Shown piece after piece: positions 36,201 to 43,377 of a DNA stretch of 64,000 nucleotides. The translations under genes and the position numbers were made by a program. The notes under the pieces are model-generated. The model saw only the letters and a list, made by a program, of their open reading frames with translations. It had not been told where the DNA came from and searched no databases. The stretch is from Chitinophagaceae bacterium. GTDB taxonomy: Bacteria > Bacteroidota > Bacteroidia > Chitinophagales > Chitinophagaceae. The first letter of the stretch is position 1. Every line of letters starts with the position of its first letter. Location: the NCBI GenBank assembly GCA_947447465.1, contig CANFKE010000011.1, positions 1 to 64,000 on the forward strand, read 5' to 3'.

Positions 36201-36258
36201 GGAAAGACTGCAATTGCAATGAAAGGAAACAGATTGCAATAAGTATCAATTTTTTCAT
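33214..36258 (-). CDS. T9SS-secreted protein with CHU_C-type Ig-like repeats
   Basis: A 1014-residue surface protein. The signal peptide is 1-24 (ends VLAQ). An N-terminal choice-of-anchor-like sandwich (about 25-210) is followed by a PKD/SprB-like module (YSWAGPGGYTSTDANP), then seven complete Ig-like modules of about 78 residues built on FC.G.SVTL, YQWY, (I/L)xGATNxTY, TSGxYxxxVT and GCxxTS, the Ig type associated with CHU_C/T9SS tails, plus one partial module. The last 80 residues are a type A sorting domain (EISIYPNPTTSTVHV, DLSSLPNGLYMIAV). Probably a cell-surface adhesin. Its C-terminus is clearly related to the neighbouring T9SS protein, so the pair share ancestry. Confidence 0.9.
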   Translation of the reverse strand: MKKLILIAICFLSLQLQSFHVLAQIPIGGTTWSGSGLSTAIGTDPSTFTTLPATVIPGSTAVNVSQWQRSNLNGTATTATFCYNSSNWDTGVTSSLAGSQLDGKYMFFTVTNDGNTELEVTNIFINSQVSATGPQNVQLTYSVGAGTDVTFGGTLATAHTASAETFSFSGVAHLCAGQTATFKLYGWGGTNPGGTLRVNDATSMTATYAQPPISTTADNSASLFSICPGDPLDLFSTPIGGVFPYTYSWAGPGGYTSTDANPLILSAPYSYAGNYTLTVTDAYGCVSAPANTFANINMPSDTTTTISGPLSFCTPGSVTLSVPDDGISNYQWFDATLTGVGVGASYNATTSGVYHVEIFNLFTGCTTIGTSYTVTVTTTPVPTVTASGPLTMCTPNTVTLTTPTVAGYTYQWYDATGPISGATNAAYNATATGVYHVVITNGSCSATSTNSTVTINTSPVAPVVTPGGPIAVCSGATTTLTTSTQSGVTYRWWRSPFPLTGATNTTYGVTTSGTYSMVVTNTANSCSATSNGVVVTVNPSPASTFTVSSTVVCSGNSVTLGTSFTAGISYQWLLGNVPIPGATNNTYVTTTVGTYRLLETRTATGCFDTSAAPGTTITTATAPSAASATISPTGPFTICSFDSVVLSVPVTAGLTYQWYNPATIGGATNRTYTARTSGVYTVKVTNASGCSTTSAAAVNITVNPAPAATVTTSGSTAFCTGGSVNITAATGAGYTYQWYDGTGALAGETGSTYTATTSGTYYCIVTSAAGCATTTASTTVNVVSTPYIITTGSSSFCSGNSLLLTASTSAIPGVIYQWKRNGVNIPGAISATYVANVTGTYTCFVNIPGSCAVLTAPIVVTVFPAVTPVVTFDGTYCSTYTTYATYQWYANTVMIPGATSYRVAAFTNAAYRVKVTDVNGCVLLSSDYPVYNLAVDNVNSENEISIYPNPTTSTVHVASKADVNVTISTLEGRAVMTGTNKNDMDLSSLPNGLYMIAVFDNKGNRVHVEKLVKQ

Positions 36259-36456
36259 ACAAAAAATAATTTTATATTAAAATAAACCTGATAGGCGGTT
36301 TGAATCGGTAAAACTAATAAAATTAAAGAAATTATTCTACATTATATTAATGTTACTTTAGTTTTAAGAATAGTAAATACCGTTTTATTAAAGACATTAT
36401 AATTCCCTCTTATGGTTTGGTTATTCCACCTCATCATTATATTAACCAAGAGACAA

Positions 36457-36493
36457 TAAAAAAAAGATGGCCACACATAAGCGACCATCTTCT
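36457..36493 (-). terminator. Terminator of the GldM-C-like gene
   Basis: AAGATGGCC pairs with GACCATCTT (one G-U) and eight T follow on the minus strand; about 53 bases past the stop of the gene at 36546. Confidence 0.75.
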
Positions 36494-36545
36494 CTCAATT
36501 AAATAAATATAGATCAAATACGAAGTTATCAAATGCAAAAACTGA

Positions 36546-36986
36546 TCACATGATCTTTATCCTCACCTCATTCATCATTCGGAAGGCATTGCGGGTATGT
36601 TCCAGTTTGATATTTTCAAATATCACCACATCCCCTCTTTTCAATGCATCCATGTGCAACTCGTTAAACACAGTACGAGGCAGCTTACCTCCCTTTATGG
36701 TGCCGTAGCTTCTTATATCCTGCCCTTTAGGCAATATGGTGATCGAATAACTGATGATCTTGCTATCGGGGAAACCCGCGGCACGCAGCCCCACCTCCAG
36801 ATTGTCCATAAGATCCCGCATGGAGGCCTTGTCATCCTCTATATATCCCAGCTTTATCACCGGATTGGGCAGATCAATATCTGTTTTGGTGGCTCTTTCC
36901 CTCGCCCTGTCGGCATTGCCATAAGGTTGCGCTCCTGCGGCAATGCTCAGCAACAGAGCTATTATAAGTATGGTAAGTTTGTGCAT
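36546..36986 (-). CDS. Exported protein resembling a GldM C-terminal domain
   Basis: A 146-residue exported protein: signal peptide 1-19 (ends AGAQ), then one domain with GLRAAGFPDSKIISYSITIL, DIRSYGTIKGG, and LKRGDVVIFENIKLEHTR...NEVRIKI. The order of a SYxI strand, a glycine loop, then GDxVxFxNIK, and a final strand is the pattern of the C-terminal periplasmic domains of GldM, the T9SS motor shaft protein. No transmembrane helix or other GldM domain is present. It neighbours two T9SS cargo genes, which fits an accessory role, but the homology is by eye only. Confidence 0.5.
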   Translation of the reverse strand: MHKLTILIIALLLSIAAGAQPYGNADRARERATKTDIDLPNPVIKLGYIEDDKASMRDLMDNLEVGLRAAGFPDSKIISYSITILPKGQDIRSYGTIKGGKLPRTVFNELHMDALKRGDVVIFENIKLEHTRNAFRMMNEVRIKIM

Positions 36987-37309
36987 ATATGTTTTATCTA
37001 TTTTCAGAGTCTTTCTGAAAGTAAAGATATCTATTTGTTGGCATCATCAGTCACCGCTTACAACTTATCCCATGCTCTTAGACTGTCTGTCTGCGATCAT
37101 GTAGTTGTATTTATTCTGCCGGCAAATTACCTACAAATTGTAATTGATAATAACAAAAAACACCGGTAAACAATTACATAACTTATTATATAATTATAAT
37201 TTTACCCTGCGCAACAATGATTATCTGCTTAAGCATGAGAATAAAGGGAAACAAGTCCTGTGAACCCTTGCTTATTAGTAAATAGATACAGGCATAAACT
37301 TCTACTTAC
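36987..37309. other. Gene-free AT-rich gap
   Basis: About 320 bases between divergent genes. The segment 37140-37210 is very A/T rich and could hold promoters for both sides (for example TAATTTTA near 37195, one base off consensus). No frame or hairpin worth calling was seen. Confidence 0.5.
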
Positions 37310-37819
37310 ATGAAACATAAATTAATGCCCACCTGTGTGGTTACAGTAATGGCAATGTCTTTTGCTGCGTGCAATAAAGACTCCCGTTTACAACCAACGG
37401 TCAGTACATCTCAAACAAAAGGTCATCAGCTTGTTGCAAAAGGCAAAGGATTTAACAGAAAGGGGGTCATCAATGAAAAAAATGGCCTGATAGATTGTGT
37501 AGATCCCGGAACCACCTGCAAAGCAACGAAATCGGCATCATCTGCACAGGCAGCAGAAATAGCACTGCTGCAAACCATTATTTCGACCAACGGAAATGGG
37601 AACGCTTACTTCAATACACCAAATTGGCAATTGTTATTCGGAGACATCTCAGATGAGCAAACTTGGCTGATCAATATTGCCGGCAATCAACTATTTCTTT
37701 ATCAGATCACAAGTGCACCGGGCAGTCAGTCTACTTATGGCTACTCTTACGTTCTCTCTTCTGCACAGTCTTTAAGCTTAGTATCAGCCGGCAATTCACT
37801 TGTCTTTTGGCAGTATTGA
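37310..37819 (+). CDS. Small lipoprotein with NGNGN motif, paralogue 1
   Basis: A 169-residue lipoprotein: MKHKLMPTCVVTVMAMSFAAC gives a lipobox with Cys near residue 21. A basic linker (KGKGFNRKG) leads to a conserved block: GLIDCVDPGTTCKA with two Cys, EIALLQTIISTNGNGNAYFNTPNW, QLFLYQITSAP and SYVLSSAQS, and the protein ends in aromatic FWQY. The following gene encodes a clear paralogue with the same block order. No known family is recalled. The genes lie at the head of a plus-strand group of exported proteins. Confidence 0.65.
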   Translation: MKHKLMPTCVVTVMAMSFAACNKDSRLQPTVSTSQTKGHQLVAKGKGFNRKGVINEKNGLIDCVDPGTTCKATKSASSAQAAEIALLQTIISTNGNGNAYFNTPNWQLLFGDISDEQTWLINIAGNQLFLYQITSAPGSQSTYGYSYVLSSAQSLSLVSAGNSLVFWQY

Positions 37820-37898
37820 ACAGAAATGAATAAAAGGGCATCAAGACCGGTTAACCCTTGCTATTGTGAAATGAAACTGGCACTATAATTTACAAAAC

Positions 37899-38414
37899 AT
37901 GAAAACAAAAATAATGATCATCTGCACTGCAGCATCCCTTTCACTGACGCTTACAGCATGTCAAAAGAACAAAGTACAAACTCCGTCTATCAAGCAAGAC
38001 AAAGACCTAAAGGACCACAGTATTGCTAATAGAAAAAAAGGAAAATATACTCGTGAAGGGCTTATACTGGAAGGATCAGGGAGAATAGACTGTACACAAC
38101 CCGGTAATAACTGTAAGGTATCCAATAAGCTTGCTGATGAAGACCTTAGCCAATTAGCCATTCTACAGCAAGCCATCGTTACTAATGGTAATGGTAACAG
38201 CTTTTTTAATACCCAAGGTTGGAACATCCTATTTCCTGAAGTGGCTGATGTGCCGGGACTGCTGACTCAAATTCAGAACAATCAGGTATTCATGTATCAG
38301 TTGCAAAGTGCTCAGAATAGTGCTGACCCATATGGACTGAGCTACGTTTTGTCAACAGCACAGTCTGTATCAGGTGTAACTAACAGCAACATTCAATGGA
38401 TATGGCAATTTTGA
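37899..38414 (+). CDS. Small lipoprotein with NGNGN motif, paralogue 2
   Basis: A 171-residue lipoprotein (lipobox LTLTAC, Cys near residue 21) aligned along its whole length with the previous gene: basic KKGKYTREG, GRIDCTQPGNNCKV, AILQQAIVTNGNGNSFFNTQGWN, QVFMYQLQSAQ, SYVLSTAQSVSG, and an aromatic end IQWIWQF. Conserved features across the pair are the DC(V/T)xPGxxCK loop, NGNGN(A/S)(Y/F)FNT and the YVLS(S/T)AQS segment. They are probably recent tandem duplicates. A perfect hairpin starts 6 bases after the stop. Function unknown. Confidence 0.65.
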   Translation: MKTKIMIICTAASLSLTLTACQKNKVQTPSIKQDKDLKDHSIANRKKGKYTREGLILEGSGRIDCTQPGNNCKVSNKLADEDLSQLAILQQAIVTNGNGNSFFNTQGWNILFPEVADVPGLLTQIQNNQVFMYQLQSAQNSADPYGLSYVLSTAQSVSGVTNSNIQWIWQF

Positions 38415-38419
38415 TCTGT

Positions 38420-38451
38420 AAGATGCCTGTGAGACTTCTCACAGGCATCTT
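38420..38451. promoter_or_regulatory. Perfect 15-bp palindrome over the next gene's start
   Basis: 38420-38434 is exactly complementary to 38437-38451 with a 2-base spacer. It follows the stop codon of the second lipoprotein gene like a terminator (weak T tract), yet it contains the most natural start codon (38423) of the next gene and could hide it in mRNA. Confidence 0.6.
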
Positions 38452-39463
38452 CCTCTTGTTGAGTATGAATGCTTGCAGGAATGATAGGGCCGATATACGC
38501 CACATTTTTGTTGATAGTATTTCCTGTTCGTTTGACGGAGCGTCGCTCTACAATAATTGTAGGGCTGTGTATGGTTTTACTACACTGCACATGGGCAACA
38601 ATATCTACATGTGTTGTATGGAAGACGACAGCACTATTTTGAAATGTGACATTTTGGGCAATAAAAAGACCGACACCATAGCGATCACGGGCGGACATGT
38701 ACGATCGTTAGGCAGCACTGATAGTACACTTTATCTGGTTTGTAATTACAGAAATTTACATCAGATACATTTCAAGGCAGATAGTCCTGTAATAGTTGAA
38801 CGATCCGTGACTTTATTACCATCTCTGTTCAATGACAGCCTCTTTATCTCAGCAGGAACAGGCACCAACCTTATTCCTCTTACAGACAACAAATTACTGA
38901 TACCCTTCGGTGCGATCAATGAGACACTTAGCTACCTCGACACCAATGCATATATCATGACCTCAGTTGGAGACTCAGGCAGCTATACAGCTATTGTACG
39001 CCATCCTCCGGAATTTCTTACCACCTATGAATATTTTACGGCTTCAATAAGCGACTATAACAAAACCAACAACTGTCTTTACTATACCTTCAACAAAAAG
39101 GAATACTTATACAGACTTAATATACACACCCGTAGGTTGGACTCTGTTCTCCTTAAGGGTTTTACTAAAACTGCCTTCGATCAGGATAAAATGCAGAGCT
39201 TTACTTACATACGTAGCTACATCTATCAAAATGACAAAAACTGTAAGATCATATGTGATAATGACAAGGTCTTCCTGATAGTTCGGGACCATAACAAGCA
39301 GTACGTCATCAATGCGTTTTCTTCAGACCTGAAACTATTATCTTCCACCAAAATAAACAATGACATTTTCCCTGAAATGGCATTCATAAAAGATCATCAA
39401 CTCTATGCACCGCTACATGACCATCGCCTTTTACGTGTTATTATTACTGATAACAGGATGTAA
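38423..39463 (+). CDS. Propeller-like lipoprotein (DUF4221/BF3164-type)
   Basis: A lipoprotein with signal MPVRLLTGIFLLLSMNAC, Cys at residue 18, about 346 residues in all. The mature part repeats short strands of propeller style (NNIYMCCMEDDSTILKCDILGN, TDSTLYLVCNYRNLHQIHF, NNCLYYTFNKKEYLYRLNIHTRRLDSVLL), as in six-bladed beta-propeller lipoproteins of Bacteroidota. The start is uncertain: an in-frame ATG at 38396 would overlap the preceding gene by 19 bases; 38423 gives the standard signal but lies inside a palindrome. The next gene starts before this one ends. Confidence 0.6.
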   Translation: MPVRLLTGIFLLLSMNACRNDRADIRHIFVDSISCSFDGASLYNNCRAVYGFTTLHMGNNIYMCCMEDDSTILKCDILGNKKTDTIAITGGHVRSLGSTDSTLYLVCNYRNLHQIHFKADSPVIVERSVTLLPSLFNDSLFISAGTGTNLIPLTDNKLLIPFGAINETLSYLDTNAYIMTSVGDSGSYTAIVRHPPEFLTTYEYFTASISDYNKTNNCLYYTFNKKEYLYRLNIHTRRLDSVLLKGFTKTAFDQDKMQSFTYIRSYIYQNDKNCKIICDNDKVFLIVRDHNKQYVINAFSSDLKLLSSTKINNDIFPEMAFIKDHQLYAPLHDHRLLRVIITDNRM

Positions 39464-39782
39464 AAAAAAGACAAGAACACAACTGTTTATAGACAGGTAT
39501 CATCTGGAACAATATGATACACTATATATTATTTCCTGCTTTTCCTGTGGTGGTTGTATAGAGGAATACCAACGTTCACATTTCCCGCAATTGCCACAGC
39601 ATAAAGGAATATTGATCTTCGATGAACATTGCCCCAATAAATTCATCGGAGCGCTCACCCAATATAAACATTTGTCTGTTCCACAATCGTCTCTAGACTC
39701 TGCTTTCAACAATTTCGGCAATATTGTTTTAATCGTGCGCGACAGTAACAACAATTATATAACAACTACACCTTTTGATTAA
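39417..39782 (+). CDS. Small thioredoxin-like lipoprotein with CGGC motif
   Basis: A 121-residue lipoprotein: MTIAFYVLLLLITGC lipobox, Cys at residue 15, then a strand DTLYIISCFSCGGCIEEY with a CxxCGGC-like cluster where thioredoxin-fold proteins put the active Cys pair, then helix and strand (GILIFDEHC; IVLIVRDSNNNYITTTP). It may be a short thioredoxin-like reductant of the periplasm. Its start overlaps the propeller gene's end by 47 bases; a start four codons upstream is also possible. The overlap makes co-translation with the propeller lipoprotein likely. Confidence 0.55.
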   Translation: MTIAFYVLLLLITGCKKKTRTQLFIDRYHLEQYDTLYIISCFSCGGCIEEYQRSHFPQLPQHKGILIFDEHCPNKFIGALTQYKHLSVPQSSLDSAFNNFGNIVLIVRDSNNNYITTTPFD

Positions 39783-39898
39783 TAATTGCATCTTAACAAG
39801 AAACGCATTTGGCTATTTAAATTCGTTTTCAACTATATCATTACCCTATATTTAATGCTGCTAACCTGCCTGTAACAACTTCACTCAACTATTACATT

Positions 39899-40156
39899 AT
39901 GAATTACATTAAAGATAGTTCGTCTTTACAAACGGTATTAGCAGACATTGGCAATAACCTCTACATCATTCGCCACTCAAGAAAAGAAAAGCTGACTGCG
40001 GTCTCTGTTTCTATCGGTATCTCTCACCCTGTGCTCAGCCAGATCGAAAATGGAAAGTATGAAGGACTGAGTATAAAACTGATAGTAAAACTGGCTCAGT
40101 ATTACAATGTTCCTGCTGAACGAATATTGCTGGGTAATATTGACACAAACATATGA
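39899..40156 (+). CDS. XRE-type helix-turn-helix regulator
   Basis: An 85-residue single-domain DNA-binding protein. The HTH core is NLYIIRHSRKEKLTAVSVSIGISHPVLSQIENGKYEGLSIKLIVKLAQYYNVPAERIL, matching Cro/C1-type (XRE) folds with the SHPVLSQIENGKY recognition turn near residue 45. No sensor domain. It stands alone, just upstream of the SH3b protein and near the AT-rich DUF2971 gene. Confidence 0.85.
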   Translation: MNYIKDSSSLQTVLADIGNNLYIIRHSRKEKLTAVSVSIGISHPVLSQIENGKYEGLSIKLIVKLAQYYNVPAERILLGNIDTNI

Positions 40157-40371
40157 ACGGCCTGTCAGCAATATCTCTCTGATTAGCTGACATTACTCCC
40201 CGGGTGTATGATCTGCTCGAATGCATGCTTATCCTGACAGAATGTTGACACTCGCATATTTTTTTGATTGTGTATTTTTATTTCAACCTAAAATATATTT
40301 TTGCAACTTACATGCAACTATTTCTGTTCGCATACCCGGTAGAAATAGTATTTTAAACATCACGCATTGAT

Positions 40372-41031
40372 ATGAAGGCAAGAATATTAGCTATTGTTAT
40401 TATTGTATTGTGCGCGCTGCACCTCAATGCCAAACCTTATGTAACTACACAAGATGTGAACGTAAGATCTGGTGCCGGAACTAACTATGAACTGCTGGGC
40501 ACTATAAAAGATGGTACCACCATAGAAGTGACCGACATAAAAGGCACCTGGGGAAAAGTGTCCTTCAGCGGCAGCGATGGTTACGTATCTACACAATACC
40601 TGAAAGACGAGGCCGAAGAAGCAGCACCTGCTAAAAGCAAAGGCAACAGCACCACGATCATCATCCTGCTTTCGGTAGCCGTAGCAGCGCTACTGGCATT
40701 CATACTCAGAAAACAGATAGCGGCGGCAGTATCAAAGTCGGCCGAAAAAGTAGAAGACGCAGTACATACCATCACAGAAGTACAAGAATCTTCTTATTGG
40801 TACAACTGCAATCAATGCGATGCGGTGAAAGAATCATTAGACACACCCCCTGCCACAGGCTGCACCAATACCAAGAAAGGCCCCAACCACAATTGGTTCA
40901 AGATAGCAGCCGCCGGTCCTACCCACTACCAGTGCCAGAAATGCGGCATCCTCATCACCTCCGCCAAACTCCCCGAAGCCAATGGCTGCTCTCGCGGTCC
41001 CGATCCGCTGCATAGCTGGGAAAAGTTTTAA
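40372..41031 (+). CDS. SH3b - transmembrane - zinc-ribbon protein
   Basis: A 219-residue protein: signal peptide 1-21, bacterial SH3 domain at about 22-72 (YVTTQDVNVRSGAGTNYELLGTIKDG, WGKVSFSGSDGYVSTQYL), an Ala-rich linker and a transmembrane helix (TIIILLSVAVAALLAFIL, about 92-110), then a C-terminal Cys-rich region with CNQC, GCTNTKKGPNHNW, CQKCG and GCSRGPDPLHSWEKF, two related zinc-ribbon-like blocks each ending in (N)HxW. SH3b domains bind peptidoglycan, so it may link cell wall to a cytoplasmic zinc-binding part. Confidence 0.75.
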   Translation: MKARILAIVIIVLCALHLNAKPYVTTQDVNVRSGAGTNYELLGTIKDGTTIEVTDIKGTWGKVSFSGSDGYVSTQYLKDEAEEAAPAKSKGNSTTIIILLSVAVAALLAFILRKQIAAAVSKSAEKVEDAVHTITEVQESSYWYNCNQCDAVKESLDTPPATGCTNTKKGPNHNWFKIAAAGPTHYQCQKCGILITSAKLPEANGCSRGPDPLHSWEKF

Positions 41032-41075
41032 GGATTAGTATCCCTCTACTACTGCATTTTTATAAAATATCTTAA

Positions 41076-41102
41076 CTCGTCCTCGTTTGCAACGAGGACG
41101 AG
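41076..41102. repeat. 12-bp perfect palindrome
   Basis: CTCGTCCTCGTT pairs exactly with AACGAGGACGAG around TGC. Located 45 bases past the SH3b gene stop. There is no T tract on either side, so it does not look like an ordinary terminator. Confidence 0.6.
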
Positions 41103-41160
41103 GTGGGGTATAAACAAAAATTACACTAGAAGTACATACCGTGTTCAAGTTAAAGTAATC

Positions 41161-42012
41161 CTATTCATTGAATTCCCTTATACTAGAGATTAGTTTATCA
41201 TTTTCTTTTTTTGTAATTATTGAGATTCCAGAGCTATCCCAATTAATATTAAGTAGTTCAACATTGTATTTTTCAGCATATTCATTTAATGCTTTTTTCA
41301 TAAACTCACTGGAATTATTTGATATTATAATTCCAGTAAGACACCCTTCAATGTCAATATAGTCATATTCAGAACCTGAAAACGATAAAAATCTGTACTC
41401 GTTTTCTCCACTATAGTCCTTATGCTTCTTAAACATCCGTGTTTTGATATAATCAGACAATTTTGAAACATATTCATCAACACCAATTTTACATATTAAA
41501 TATTCGTCAAATGAGTAATAATGTTGCTCCAGGTGATTATAACTCATGTATTTCACAAGATCATTTGGAAGAGAACCCGCTTGATCCCTTAACTTTTTCA
41601 AAGAAAAAGCAAGACATACTCCTTTATATTTATCTGCATATTGATCCCACATTCTTGGTTTAAGAAATCCGTAATATTCATCTTGTAAATATCTAGAATG
41701 CTCAGATTTTTTTTCAGAATCATTCATGCATAAGCATAATTGTTTTGCATTTTCTATCATCATTAAGAATGAGTTGCGAACAGATTCTATATCACTACCA
41801 CGATCTTGCAAGGGTATGATTTCATCACTGTTAGTGTACATAGAAACGCTTGTAAACGGAACCATATTCTCAATTGGATCTATCGAATTTCTTCTGCGAG
41901 AAAGTCTCAACTTTCTATCATATAATATGAATTCAACCGCGGTAGTAAGACTACAATAATGATACACAGTATCATCAGACTTAAATATATCGGGAACATT
42001 ATAAGTACTCAT
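41161..42012 (-). CDS. DUF2971 protein in an AT-rich gene
   Basis: A 283-residue cytoplasmic protein. DUF2971 features are VYHYCSLTTAVEFILYDRKLRLS at the N-terminus, LCLCMNDSEKKSEHSRYLQDEYYGFL, RMWDQYADKYKGVCLAFSL (the family's core), and a late EYRFLSFSGSEYDY segment. Function unproved, but DUF2971 genes are common in accessory and phage-related islands. The coding sequence is visibly more A/T rich than its neighbours (thiolase, SH3b gene), suggesting lateral gain. Transcribed alone, opposite to thiolase. Confidence 0.82.
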   Translation of the reverse strand: MSTYNVPDIFKSDDTVYHYCSLTTAVEFILYDRKLRLSRRRNSIDPIENMVPFTSVSMYTNSDEIIPLQDRGSDIESVRNSFLMMIENAKQLCLCMNDSEKKSEHSRYLQDEYYGFLKPRMWDQYADKYKGVCLAFSLKKLRDQAGSLPNDLVKYMSYNHLEQHYYSFDEYLICKIGVDEYVSKLSDYIKTRMFKKHKDYSGENEYRFLSFSGSEYDYIDIEGCLTGIIISNNSSEFMKKALNEYAEKYNVELLNINWDSSGISIITKKENDKLISSIREFNE

Positions 42013-42114
42013 TATAAGGATTTAATCAAAAAAAAGATACAGTTACTCAATTCACGTTGAATTTATCAATTTTATTCTTAATTCAATCTTCTTCCCTCAC
42101 ACAATTCTTTTTCT

Positions 42115-42122
42115 TACCTTTG
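42115..42122 (+). promoter_or_regulatory. -7 element of the thiolase gene
   Basis: TACCTTTG, a full consensus match 19 bases before the ATG. Confidence 0.6.
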
Positions 42123-42141
42123 CGGCACTCAAAAAAAACTT

Positions 42142-43320
42142 ATGAAAGAAGTATATATAGTATCGGCCGTGCGCACACCATTGGGTAGCTGGGGCGGTTC
42201 ATTGAAAGATTTCTCTGCTACCAAGCTGGGTGCTATTGCTATCAAAGGAGCATTAGAGAAAGTAGGCTTAGCTGCAACTGAGGTGAATGAGGTGATCATG
42301 GGCTGCGTATTGCAGGCCAATCTGGGTCAGGCTCCTGCTCGCCAGGCAAGCAAGTTTGCCGGCCTGCCGGATAATGTACCTGCTACTACTGTCAATAAGG
42401 TTTGTGCCAGCGGTATGAAAGCCGTTATGCAGGGTGCGCAGAGCATCATGCTGGGCGATAACGATGTAGTGGTAGCCGGTGGTATGGAAAGCATGAGCAA
42501 TGTACCATTCTACAGCGATACCCTGCGTTGGGGCAACAAATATGGTAATACTACAATGATAGATGGTTTGGCCAAAGATGGTCTTACCGATGTATATCAC
42601 AACTACGCTATGGGCAATGCAGCCGATATGTGCGCAAAAGAGTGCAACATCAGCCGCGAAGACCAGGATGCTTTTGCAATAGAAAGCTACAAGCGCAGCC
42701 AGAATGCGGTGAACACAGGCCTGTTCGAAAACGAAATCGTACCTGTTGAGATACCTAACAAGAAGGGCGACCCGATCATCTTCAGCAAAGATGAAGAACC
42801 ATTCAATGTAAAGTTCGATAAGATAGCAGGTCTGCGTGGCGCCTTTGGTAAAGAAGGTACCGCCACAGCAGCCAACAGCAGCACCATGAACGACGGCGCA
42901 GCCGCACTGGTACTGATGAGCAAAGAAAAGATGGAAGCACTTGGCCTGAAGCCATTGGCTAAGATAGTAGGCTATGCAGATGCTGAGCAGGCACCTGAGT
43001 GGTTCACTACTACCCCATCGCTGGCAGTGCCTAAGGCAGTAGCTAAGGCAGGTCTGAAGATGGAAGATATCCAGTATTACGAGCTCAACGAAGCCTTCAG
43101 TACTGTAGGTATCGTTAATATGCAGAAGATGGGCCTTAAGGCCGATCAGGTGAACGTGAACGGCGGTGCGGTATCAATAGGCCACCCATTGGGTTGCAGC
43201 GGTGCTCGTATCATCACTACACTGGTCAACGTATTGCACCAGAAGGGTGCTAAATACGGTGCTGCAGGTATCTGCAATGGCGGCGGCGGCGCTAGCGCTG
43301 TTGTTATTGAGCGTATGTAA
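42142..43320 (+). CDS. Acetyl-CoA C-acyltransferase (thiolase)
   Basis: A 392-residue thiolase condensing or cleaving acyl-CoA with CoA. The catalytic set is complete: Cys88 in NKVCASGMKA (acyl-enzyme nucleophile), His348 in SIGHPLGCSG and Cys378 in CNGGGGASA. Other motifs are VSAVRTPLGSWGG, GGMESMSN and NEAFS. It may be biosynthetic (acetoacetyl-CoA) or the beta-ketoacyl thiolase of phenylacetate breakdown; the sequence alone does not decide. A strong promoter element and terminator make it monocistronic. Confidence 0.93.
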   Translation: MKEVYIVSAVRTPLGSWGGSLKDFSATKLGAIAIKGALEKVGLAATEVNEVIMGCVLQANLGQAPARQASKFAGLPDNVPATTVNKVCASGMKAVMQGAQSIMLGDNDVVVAGGMESMSNVPFYSDTLRWGNKYGNTTMIDGLAKDGLTDVYHNYAMGNAADMCAKECNISREDQDAFAIESYKRSQNAVNTGLFENEIVPVEIPNKKGDPIIFSKDEEPFNVKFDKIAGLRGAFGKEGTATAANSSTMNDGAAALVLMSKEKMEALGLKPLAKIVGYADAEQAPEWFTTTPSLAVPKAVAKAGLKMEDIQYYELNEAFSTVGIVNMQKMGLKADQVNVNGGAVSIGHPLGCSGARIITTLVNVLHQKGAKYGAAGICNGGGGASAVVIERM

Positions 43321-43345
43321 TTGTTACACACCTAATATTTTGAAA

Positions 43346-43377
43346 ATAGTTCAGCCCACGGCTGAACTATTTTTTTT
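43346..43377 (+). terminator. Thiolase terminator
   Basis: ATAGTTCAGCC at 43346-43356 pairs with GGCTGAACTAT at 43360-43370, followed by T(8). A textbook intrinsic terminator 25 bases past the stop. The next 250 bases show no gene. Confidence 0.92.

Noticed and set aside
30354-36258. Regular repeat pattern that could be taken for a CRISPR array or satellite
   Set aside because: The repetition follows codons and Ig-like protein modules of about 70-78 residues; nucleotide repeats are imperfect and no spacers of constant length exist.
37310-38414. Idea that the NGNGN lipoproteins are a toxin-immunity pair
   Set aside because: They are paralogues of each other with lipoprotein signals and no toxin-like catalytic residues, so a toxin/immunity split is not supported.
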